8,930 bases of DNA from Alphaproteobacteria bacterium UBA6189 (GTDB taxonomy: Bacteria > Pseudomonadota > Alphaproteobacteria > Rickettsiales > UBA3002): contig DITH01000046.1 in NCBI GenBank assembly GCA_002422745.1, positions 1 through 8,930 on the forward strand, given 5' to 3'. The first letter of the stretch is position 1; each line of letters starts with the position of its first letter. The position numbers were made by a program, and so were the translations under genes. The notes under the pieces are model-generated. The model worked only from the letters and a program-made list of their open reading frames with translations. It did no database searches and was not told where the DNA came from. Shown one piece after another: positions 1 to 6,224 of the stretch.

Positions 1-2
1 CC

Positions 3-113
3 TGCCACTCCCTTCGAGCCGCCACGCGCAAAAATAAAGGCTGTAGTACGTACTTCCATAATGGCGAGTTAAAAGCAGCCACTAGAGATTGCAAGCCTTT
101 AACAGGGCCATAG
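3..113 (+). CDS. possible 3' end of an upstream gene (unidentified)
   Basis: An open frame enters from the left edge of the window and stops at TAG (111-113), shortly before the purine-rich AGGAGA at 125-130 that precedes legI. Its 36 residues are basic and include two ATR tripeptides and a cysteine near the end (RDCKPLTGP), but I do not recognise a family. A second frame is also open from base 1 to a TAA at 70-72, so the true frame is uncertain. In this position an upstream leg-operon gene (for example the aminotransferase, N-acetyltransferase or cytidylyltransferase) would be expected, but nothing in these residues proves it. Confidence 0.25.
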   Translation, partial: CHSLRAATRKNKGCSTYFHNGELKAATRDCKPLTGP

Positions 114-148
114 TTGACTTCCGTAGGAGAACCACCCATAAAACCGCC

Positions 149-1198
149 ATGTTAGACCATAACCCATCGCGCACCTATATAATCGCCGAAGCGGGCGTGA
201 ATCATGATGGCAGCGAAGAACGTGCCCGCGAGCTTATTGCAATTGCAAAGCGTGCCGGAGCCGATGCAGTAAAATTCCAGTTATTTGACCCGAGCGCCCT
301 TAGTACGGCCGATGCCCCCCTGGCTGATTACCAGAGCCAAAATTTAGGGGATACGAAGACTTCTCAGCGAGCCATGCTGGAAGCGCTCGCCTTACCGCCC
401 GAAACCTTTGTGCGTATAGCACAGTATTGTGCCGACGAAGCCATTGATTTCCTTTGCACGCCATTCGATGAAGCTAGCCTGGCTTTTTTGCTGGAACATA
501 CCGCCATGCCCGCCCTCAAATTACCATCGGGCGAGCTTACAAACGCATTGCTACTCACGGCAGCTGCCAATAGCGGGTTACCGCTTATTCTTTCCACGGG
601 CATGGCTAATCTGGAAGAAATTCAGGCAGCACTTGCACTGCTGACTCCCTTAATGGGTAGCCGGGCGTCCGAGATTACCCTTTTACATTGCGTAAGCACG
701 TACCCTGCGCCAGTTGCCAGCACACATCTGCGGGCGATAGATACCATGCAACGGACATTCGCCTTACCCGTGGGCCTCTCTGATCACACGCTTGGTATTA
801 ACGTGGCTATCGCTGCAGTGGCACGGGGCGCGACCATCATCGAAAAGCATTTTACGTATTCACCCACCGCGCACGGCCCCGATCACGCTGCGTCGTTGGC
901 GCCAGAAGCCCTGCACGGGATGATTCAGGCGATTCGCGAGGTTGAGATCGCGCTCGGCCTGCCGGAAAAACGTTGCCAGCCAGAGGAAGAAAGTACCCGG
1001 CATGTGGCTCGGAAATCCTTAGTAGCAGCACAGCCCATCTCGCGTGGCGAGCTTTTTACCCCAGAAAACCTCACGGCTAAACGCCCTGCCCCTTCAGCAA
1101 GCATTTCTCCCATGCAGTATGCCGGCCTTCTTGGCAAACCTGCACAGAAGGATTATAACGCCGACCAGCATATCGATCCCTGTGAGCTTTTGGCATGA
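149..1198 (+). CDS. legI: N-acetylneuraminate/legionaminate synthase (NeuB family)
   Basis: Condenses a six-carbon amino sugar with phosphoenolpyruvate to form a nine-carbon nonulosonic acid; cytoplasmic. The 349-residue product has the NeuB TIM barrel (about 8-270) and a C-terminal SAF/antifreeze-like domain (about 288-347), the usual length and layout of the family. Visible family motifs are AEAGVNHDG (13-21), KFQ (42-44), STGMA (149-153), HCVSTYP (180-186), GLSDH (209-213), EKHFT (232-236) and GPDH (243-246). The frame is open back to a TTG at 89, but ATG at 149 places the conserved YIIAEAG strand at the usual distance from the N-terminus. The only good Shine-Dalgarno (125-130) is about 18 nt away, so the start is not perfectly settled. 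The stop overlaps the start of the next gene (ATGA). LegI is preferred over NeuB or PseI because ptmE and legB follow; sequence alone cannot exclude sialic acid synthase. Confidence 0.88.
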   Translation: MLDHNPSRTYIIAEAGVNHDGSEERARELIAIAKRAGADAVKFQLFDPSALSTADAPLADYQSQNLGDTKTSQRAMLEALALPPETFVRIAQYCADEAIDFLCTPFDEASLAFLLEHTAMPALKLPSGELTNALLLTAAANSGLPLILSTGMANLEEIQAALALLTPLMGSRASEITLLHCVSTYPAPVASTHLRAIDTMQRTFALPVGLSDHTLGINVAIAAVARGATIIEKHFTYSPTAHGPDHAASLAPEALHGMIQAIREVEIALGLPEKRCQPEEESTRHVARKSLVAAQPISRGELFTPENLTAKRPAPSASISPMQYAGLLGKPAQKDYNADQHIDPCELLA

Positions 1199-2265
1199 CA
1201 CTTTTATATCCTCTAGAGTCGGCCGCAGAGAATATTTTATCCGACACCGCCACGCTCGTACAGGCGATTCAAGCGATTGAGAAGGCAACGATCAAGATCG
1301 TCTTGGTGGTGGATGCTCACAATATACTGATCGGCTCTGTTACGGATGGGGATATACGGCGCGCCCTGTTAAATGGGAAAACCCAGGATGCACCGCTGCA
1401 TAGCTTCATGCATCGCAATCCTTACAGCCTGCCGCCGGAAACGAGCCGTGCCGAATTGCTGGCCGTCATGGAAACAACCGATGTGAAGCATATACCCTTG
1501 GTAGATAAGACCAATCGTATTCTAGGCATCGTCACGCGCGATGGCTTGCTGGGCCAGCGCTACACCCGCCGCACGAATCCGGTGATCATCATGGCGGGTG
1601 GTAAAGGCACGCGAATGTTGCCGCTTACCACGCATATTCCGAAACCTATGGTAGAGATCAACGGTCGACCGATGCTGGAATGGATAGTAAAACGTTTCAC
1701 CAGCCAGGGATTCTCGCAATTTTATTTTGCCATCAACCATCTCGGTCACATCATCGAATCCCATTTCGGCGATGGTGCCGCCTTTGATTGTGACATACAT
1801 TACATACGGGAGCCGAAGCCACTCGGTACAGCAGGTGCGATCAGCCTGTTACCTGAATCTGCGCGCGCCGAGCCAATGGTTGTTATCAACGGGGATATCA
1901 TGGCGCGGCTTGATTTCGGCAATATTCTCGATTTCCACTTGGCATCGCACGCCATCGCCACAGTCTGCACCAAGGAACACCGGCTGGAAGTCCCCTTCGG
2001 CGTCATCGAAATGCGCGATGGGTACCTCACCACCATTGCCGAAAAGCCAAGTTATGCGCACCATGTCAGCGCCGGGATTTATGTTCTCAATCCCCAAGCA
2101 CTGGATTGCATGGAAACAAACGCGCCTATCGATATGCCTACCCTGCTGCTCCAATGCGTTTCCGCAAACCACAACGTGGCCGTTTTCCCAATCCAGGAAG
2201 AATGGGCGGATGTTGGCTGCCCTGATGCACTGGCGTTTGCTACCATCAACCATATGCATGCATGA
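1195..2265 (+). CDS. ptmE: CBS-domain nucleotidyltransferase, PtmE-like (GlcN-1-P guanylyltransferase)
   Basis: Sugar-1-phosphate nucleotidyltransferase with an N-terminal pair of CBS domains. In Campylobacter jejuni, PtmE of this architecture makes GDP-glucosamine for the GDP-linked legionaminic acid route; this function is inferred here from architecture and neighbours. In the 356-residue product the CBS pair spans about 12-122 (GSVTDGDIRRAL at 47-58, GIVTRDGLLG at 111-120). The nucleotidyltransferase domain starts near 128, with the nucleotide-binding loop MAGGKGTR (133-140), K150-P151, GTAG (211-214), NGD (232-234) and EKPSY (283-287). The start ATG overlaps the legI stop by 4 bp, with a weak GTGAG at 1182-1186, pointing to translational coupling. 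GlmU- or RmlA-type activity is less likely because of the CBS pair. The nucleotide (GTP versus UTP, CTP or dTTP) cannot be read from sequence. Confidence 0.85.
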   Translation: MTLLYPLESAAENILSDTATLVQAIQAIEKATIKIVLVVDAHNILIGSVTDGDIRRALLNGKTQDAPLHSFMHRNPYSLPPETSRAELLAVMETTDVKHIPLVDKTNRILGIVTRDGLLGQRYTRRTNPVIIMAGGKGTRMLPLTTHIPKPMVEINGRPMLEWIVKRFTSQGFSQFYFAINHLGHIIESHFGDGAAFDCDIHYIREPKPLGTAGAISLLPESARAEPMVVINGDIMARLDFGNILDFHLASHAIATVCTKEHRLEVPFGVIEMRDGYLTTIAEKPSYAHHVSAGIYVLNPQALDCMETNAPIDMPTLLLQCVSANHNVAVFPIQEEWADVGCPDALAFATINHMHA

Positions 2266-2272
2266 GTGAATC

Positions 2273-3286
2273 ATGAGCAATTCTCATAACACTGTTCTGG
2301 TTACCGGCGCGGAAGGGTTTATCGGCTCGCATCTGGTGGAAGCTCTCGTCGCACAAGGCCGCCACGTCCGAGCGATGGCTCTTTATAATTCTTTCGGCCG
2401 CTATGGCTGGCTCGATAGCTTGCCCGAAACAATACGCAGTAACATGGATTTGGTGATGGGCGATGTGCGCGATCCATTTTCTGTCCGCGAGGCAATGCGC
2501 GACTGTGATGCCGTGATGCATTTAGCGGCATTGATCGCCATTCCTTATTCCTACAGCGCGCCCGCTTCGTATGTTGATGTGAATATTATGGGCACGCTGA
2601 ACGTGATGCAGGCAGCACGCGATCTCGGTATTCAGAAAGTTGTCCACACCTCCACTTCCGAAGTGTACGGAACAGCGCAATATGTCCCAATTCCAGAAAC
2701 ACATCCCTTAGTCGGCCAATCCCCGTATTCTGCCAGTAAAATCGGGGCCGATCAGATTGCATACTCCTACCATTGCGCGTTTGGAACACCGGTCGTCACT
2801 GCACGTCCTTTCAATACCTATGGTCCGCGACAATCCATGCGCGCGGTCATTCCAACCATTATTTTACAAGCTTTGCAGGGTGTTTCCGAAATCAAATTAG
2901 GCAGTATTAGTCCGACCCGTGATTTCAATTATGTGAGCGATACCGTAGCCGGGCTCATCGCACTGCTGGACAGCGACAAAGTACTTGGCGGCACATTTAA
3001 TATCGGCAGCGGTTTTGAAATTACCATCGGCGAAACGGCCGATCTTATTCGTGAGCTGACGGGCAGCGACTTTAACATTGTTACGGAGGAAACCCGGCTT
3101 CGCCCTACCGCTAGCGAAGTGGAGCGACTATGCTGCGACGCCAGCAAGATCAAGGCATTACTTGGCTGGCAACCCGCGCACGCAGAAATCGATGGATTGC
3201 GGACGGGATTACTAAAAACGATCGACTGGTTTCGCGACCCAGAAAACCGAGAGCGCTATGCCGATGCCAGCATCTACATCGTCTAA
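2273..3286 (+). CDS. legB: NAD-dependent sugar 4,6-dehydratase, LegB-like (extended SDR)
   Basis: Extended short-chain dehydrogenase/reductase expected to oxidise and dehydrate an NDP-HexNAc to its 4-keto-6-deoxy form, the first committed step toward legionaminic acid. The 337-residue protein starts with a Rossmann motif (TGAEGFIG, 11-18). The catalytic part shows STSEVYG (127-133), where the Ser/Thr-Glu arrangement is the dehydratase signature, then YSASK (Y152, K156), and PFNTYGPR (179-186), a nucleotide-sugar binding loop. It starts 7 bp after the ptmE stop and its 3' end overlaps legG by 29 bp, so it is clearly within one operon. The Shine-Dalgarno is poor (GAGTGA at 2264-2269, very close to the ATG), so translation probably depends on ptmE. 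It could be another NDP-sugar epimerase/dehydratase; the legI-ptmE-legG context favours LegB. Confidence 0.85.
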   Translation: MSNSHNTVLVTGAEGFIGSHLVEALVAQGRHVRAMALYNSFGRYGWLDSLPETIRSNMDLVMGDVRDPFSVREAMRDCDAVMHLAALIAIPYSYSAPASYVDVNIMGTLNVMQAARDLGIQKVVHTSTSEVYGTAQYVPIPETHPLVGQSPYSASKIGADQIAYSYHCAFGTPVVTARPFNTYGPRQSMRAVIPTIILQALQGVSEIKLGSISPTRDFNYVSDTVAGLIALLDSDKVLGGTFNIGSGFEITIGETADLIRELTGSDFNIVTEETRLRPTASEVERLCCDASKIKALLGWQPAHAEIDGLRTGLLKTIDWFRDPENRERYADASIYIV

Positions 3287-4460
3287 TTCCTTTCGCCGCA
3301 TTGCCGTTATCACCGGCACACGCGCAGAGTATGGATTATTGCGTCCCCTGCTGCGTTTACTCCGGCAGGATGCTCGTGTGGATCTCCAGCTTATAGTTAC
3401 AGGCGCGCACCTCGCGGAGCAGCATGGGAGCACTGTAGGGGATATTGAAAGCGATGGCTTCGCCATAACAGCGCGACTGGATCTGGCAATAGAAAATGAT
3501 AGTGACCGCGCCGTCGCTGGTATTACCGCGCGCGCACTCGATGCCATAGCACAATGTTTAGCTCAGCTCAGGCCCGACCTTCTAGTCGTACTTGGCGACA
3601 GGTATGAGATTTTTGCCGCGGCCAGCGCCGCCGCACTATTACGCATTCCAGTCGCGCATTTGCATGGAGGGGAGCTCACCGAAGGAGCCATCGATGAAGC
3701 GCTTCGCCACGCCATCACCAAACTCTCCTATTGGCACTTTGTGAGTGCCCTGCCGTATGCACAGCGCGTCACGCAGTTAGGGGAAGAACCTTCACGCATC
3801 TTTACGTATGGAGCACCGGGATTGGATGCGTTGATCGAAAACCCCATGCTTACCGAGGCTGAATTGGGTGCATCGCTCGGCATCACGCTTACCCACCCGC
3901 TATTTTTAGTGACTTATCATCCGCAAACGCTCAGTTCTCAACCGCCCTCCGAGCAGTTGAATAGCGTATTGAAGGCGCTGGATGCCTTCCCTGACGCGCT
4001 CTGCTTGCTCAGCGGCGCGAATGCTGATGCCGGCGGGGCATCGATCAACACGCAATTGCAGGAATATGCAAGCAACCGCACCAATGCATTTTTTAAACTA
4101 TCCTATGGGTCTACAAACTATATTAACCTGCTTCGCCGCGCCGAGTTGGTTATCGGTAATTCCTCAAGTGGTATCATCGAAGCGGCGGCGCTTGGCTGCG
4201 CATGCGTTAACATTGGCGATCGTCAAAAGGGACGCCTCCGCGCCCCTAGCGTGATCGATACCTCGGGCGATACTGACGAAATTATCCGTGCAATTCGCTT
4301 AGGGCTTTCTGCAGATTTTCGTGCAACGCTAGCTCCCTCCTCGCTTTTTGGCGAACCCGGGACCATCAGCGCACGCATAGCCGAAAAGCTGGCCACCCTG
4401 CCCTTGCCTGAAAGCACCAGCAAACCCTTCTACGATTTACCAGCCAGCGAGGCGCTCTAA
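3258..4460 (+). CDS. legG: hydrolysing NDP-N-acetyl-amino-sugar 2-epimerase (NeuC/LegG)
   Basis: Removes the nucleotide while inverting C2, giving the free manno- or 6-deoxy-manno-configured sugar that the LegI/NeuB synthase condenses with PEP. The 400-residue product has the GT-B-like epimerase fold motifs: TGTRAEYGLL (19-28), GDRYE (113-117), HLHGGE (134-139), an RHAITKLSYWHF stretch (150-161), TYHPQT (219-224), and NSSSG (301-305) followed by GDRQKGR (320-326). The ATG at 3258 lies inside the end of legB in another frame, with GAGAG at 3249-3253 as a close ribosome-binding site; a second in-frame ATG is two codons later. The conserved part starts near residue 14, so a short N-terminal extension is present. 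LegG and NeuC cannot be separated with certainty by motif; LegG is chosen because of legB and ptmE. The stop overlaps the stop of the convergent acyltransferase gene. Confidence 0.88.
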   Translation: MPMPASTSSNSFRRIAVITGTRAEYGLLRPLLRLLRQDARVDLQLIVTGAHLAEQHGSTVGDIESDGFAITARLDLAIENDSDRAVAGITARALDAIAQCLAQLRPDLLVVLGDRYEIFAAASAAALLRIPVAHLHGGELTEGAIDEALRHAITKLSYWHFVSALPYAQRVTQLGEEPSRIFTYGAPGLDALIENPMLTEAELGASLGITLTHPLFLVTYHPQTLSSQPPSEQLNSVLKALDAFPDALCLLSGANADAGGASINTQLQEYASNRTNAFFKLSYGSTNYINLLRRAELVIGNSSSGIIEAAALGCACVNIGDRQKGRLRAPSVIDTSGDTDEIIRAIRLGLSADFRATLAPSSLFGEPGTISARIAEKLATLPLPESTSKPFYDLPASEAL

Positions 4461-5344
4461 TCGGTGTAGCGCAGAAACGTCGCGCGTGCGCCGCCCATCA
4501 CGGCCTTCGGATCGACCGGTTTTGCAACGACCGCCCCCAATCCGATATAGGCGCCGTCACCTATGGCAATGCCATGCATTACCGAGCTGTTAGGCCCTAT
4601 CCAGACATCTTTACCCACGGTGACGCTGCCGCTAATTTCCACACAGGCCGTTATAATACCCTCAGGCCCCATTCGTACATTGTGCGCGATATGGACATGA
4701 TCATCGAGTTTGCAGCCGTCGGCAATGATGGTGGGGTCGATCGTGCCGCACGCGACCGTGTTCAAGGCCCCAACTTCCACACGATCCCCAATGATAACGG
4801 ACCCGACATGGGGTATTCTCATATTGTGCCCATGGTCATCTTTAACCATGCCAAATCCTTCTTCACCAATCACTGCACCCGATTTAATCAAACAGTTACT
4901 GCCGATTTGTACGCCGGGCGCAATCACCACATGATGGCGGATCTCGGTATCGTCACCAATCACTGCACCAGCACCGATAACGCTATAATGGCCAACACGA
5001 ACATTCTTGCCAAGGCTGGCCGTCGGATCAATACTGGCGGTTTTCGCTATCCGTTCCGCCGCCAGCGGCTTCTTGAAGTATTCTTCCAGAATCCGCGCGA
5101 AGGTTAATCGCGGGTTAGCTGAGTTAATAACGCTGATACCGTCTGCTTCCAGCCCTTCCGGTAAAATCGCGAGGATGCTGGTATGCACAGTAATATTCTG
5201 CACTAATGCAGGATCCGGCTTTTTTAAAAATACCACGGTATTCGGCCCGGCCGAGTCCAAGGTAGCCGGACGCTCCACATGCACATCGGGGCCATGGAGC
5301 GATGCACCAAGGAACGCGGCGATTTCACTGGCTTTAACGTGCAT
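4457..5344 (-). CDS. lpxD: LpxD-like UDP-3-O-acyl-glucosamine N-acyltransferase (short paralogue)
   Basis: Left-handed-beta-helix acyltransferase. Classical LpxD moves a 3-hydroxyacyl chain from acyl-ACP to the amine of UDP-3-O-acyl-GlcN in lipid A synthesis. The first ~95 residues match the LpxD uridine-binding domain (INSANPRLTFARILEEYF, 73-90), followed by hexapeptide repeats from about 101. The family segment GEEGFGMVKDD (160-170), the GTIDPTIIADG stretch (200-210) and IAHNV (219-223) are present; H221 aligns with the catalytic histidine. At 295 residues it is about 45 shorter than E. coli LpxD (341) and lacks the C-terminal helical extension. A strong AGGAGGT (5350-5356 on this strand) sits 5 nt before the ATG. 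It overlaps the upstream deacetylase gene by 11 bp. It does not sit with the usual fabZ-lpxA neighbours, so it is probably a paralogue for a surface or nonulosonic sugar. The acyl donor is unknown. Confidence 0.8.
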   Translation of the reverse strand: MHVKASEIAAFLGASLHGPDVHVERPATLDSAGPNTVVFLKKPDPALVQNITVHTSILAILPEGLEADGISVINSANPRLTFARILEEYFKKPLAAERIAKTASIDPTASLGKNVRVGHYSVIGAGAVIGDDTEIRHHVVIAPGVQIGSNCLIKSGAVIGEEGFGMVKDDHGHNMRIPHVGSVIIGDRVEVGALNTVACGTIDPTIIADGCKLDDHVHIAHNVRMGPEGIITACVEISGSVTVGKDVWIGPNSSVMHGIAIGDGAYIGLGAVVAKPVDPKAVMGGARATFLRYTD

Positions 5345-6071
5345 TCAGAACCTCCTGATAGGGTGTGATATTGGCAGCCAGGGCTTCACGATACTGGGTA
5401 TCGCGCGAGGCCACCAGCCGGTCCAATTTATCGATGGCGGTTTCATGTTCTTCCGCTATCCACCAGATCGGATGGGTTACTAGTTGCAGCGCCTTGCTCT
5501 CATCTACTGCCGGATGGTCGAGCGGGGCACCACGATACCAGCCGCCGCGTGAATCGGAACAATAGCCCATGTCGCTGAAGAAGCGCGGCATATACGCATG
5601 GAAGCGCCCTGCCAGCCGATCAGGATAGCCCAGCAATGCCTGCGCAGGGCGGTGAAAACTGATGATGTCCACCGTCGTGCCAGACAGGTTTTCCAGCGCC
5701 TCGCATTCACGTGCGATGGCGTCCTGATACGCTTCAGCCCGGTATAATGTCGCATCAAAATGCAGGCCCACCCTGTGGCCGAGCCCGGCGATAGTCTGCA
5801 ATGCCTTCAGATTTTCGGGGGAAAGCAAATTATAAAGCGGGCTGCGTAACAGCACAAAATACGTGGAACGTATCGCCTGGGCTGCCTCATATTCCGCCAT
5901 AGTCAGCGCATTTTGTACACAAACATCCACATCGTGCCGAAGGATGAGCTGAGGCTTTGCCGGTTCAGCTTCCTCATAATCGACAATGGCATACCCACGA
6001 TAGCGCAGCGCGTCCAGCAGCCGACCATACGCAGCGAGGGAAAAGCCGGTTGTGGAAACGAGTTGGTTCAT
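5334..6071 (-). CDS. polysaccharide deacetylase-like protein (WbmS/CE4-like)
   Basis: A 245-residue soluble protein with no visible signal peptide. It resembles the divergent NodB/CE4-type deacetylases found in O-antigen and surface-sugar clusters. Likely metal or catalytic residues are visible in order: RHDVD (45-49), GLHFD (102-106, H104), SFHRP (138-142, H140), a SDSRGGW segment (172-178) typical of this subgroup, and THPIWW (199-204, H200). This matches the family pattern of an Asp pair plus several His, so the protein looks intact. The expected reaction is hydrolysis of an N-acetyl (or other N-acyl) group from a sugar or sugar nucleotide, in the cytoplasm; the substrate is unknown. It is the first gene of the minus-strand pair, and its stop lies 11 bp inside the LpxD-like gene. 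No strong Shine-Dalgarno precedes the ATG. Confidence 0.7.
   Translation of the reverse strand: MNQLVSTTGFSLAAYGRLLDALRYRGYAIVDYEEAEPAKPQLILRHDVDVCVQNALTMAEYEAAQAIRSTYFVLLRSPLYNLLSPENLKALQTIAGLGHRVGLHFDATLYRAEAYQDAIARECEALENLSGTTVDIISFHRPAQALLGYPDRLAGRFHAYMPRFFSDMGYCSDSRGGWYRGAPLDHPAVDESKALQLVTHPIWWIAEEHETAIDKLDRLVASRDTQYREALAANITPYQEVLNAR
5350..5356 (-). promoter_or_regulatory. strong ribosome-binding site of the LpxD-like gene
   Basis: On the minus strand AGGAGGT lies 5 nt before the ATG at 5344, an almost perfect Shine-Dalgarno. It is located inside the last codons of the deacetylase gene, fixes the start of the acyltransferase, and would allow efficient re-initiation on a shared mRNA. 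Confidence 0.8.
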
Positions 6072-6077
6072 GATCCG

Positions 6078-6106
6078 CTTATGGCAGAGTTACTTTTTGG
6101 ATTCAA
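6078..6106 (-). promoter_or_regulatory. possible sigma70-type promoter of the deacetylase-acyltransferase pair
   Basis: On the minus strand TTGAAT (6106-6101) and CATAAG (6083-6078) are separated by 17 bp; each matches 4 of 6 consensus bases. Transcription would begin at or within a few bases of the ATG at 6071, giving a leaderless or near-leaderless mRNA, which fits the lack of a Shine-Dalgarno. This is motif matching only. Confidence 0.3.
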
Positions 6107-6180
6107 CTGACCCGCACCGTTATCTCGTAGAAAACCGTTCTATGCAGATTTTTTTGTTTTCTCGCAATCCCATAGGTTTT

Positions 6181-6189
6181 TGATAAGAT
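6181..6189 (+). promoter_or_regulatory. possible extended -10 promoter of the GNAT/nitrilase gene
   Basis: TGATAAGAT fits an extended -10 (TGn followed by TAAGAT) after a T-rich tract (6150-6160). No good -35 is visible at 16-18 bp. The start would lie near 6196 with a leader of about 29 nt and only a weak AGAGC (6216-6220) before the ATG at 6225. Apart from this and the divergent promoter candidate, the 153-bp intergenic region 6072-6224 shows nothing recognisable. Confidence 0.3.
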
Positions 6190-6224
6190 CGCCGCTTTAA
6201 TCCTTTCATAATCCCAGAGCAGCG

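Noticed and set aside
46..55. 10-bp palindrome AGTACGTACT
   Set aside because: Short, isolated and inside a probable coding tail; no paired element or promoter context.
1727..2269. 180-residue plus-strand open frame
   Set aside because: Shifted frame within ptmE, whose nucleotidyltransferase motifs are in the other frame throughout; Ser/Pro-rich with no domain.
4574..5107. 177-residue plus-strand open frame
   Set aside because: Antisense to the hexapeptide repeats of the LpxD-like gene; the periodic composition comes from the repeats on the other strand.
4457..6071. Defence-system or toxin-antitoxin interpretation of the minus-strand gene pair
   Set aside because: Both proteins carry clear carbohydrate-modification motifs (CE4-like His/Asp pattern, LpxD domain and hexapeptide helix) and sit beside sugar biosynthesis genes; nothing suggests nuclease, toxin or sensor domains.
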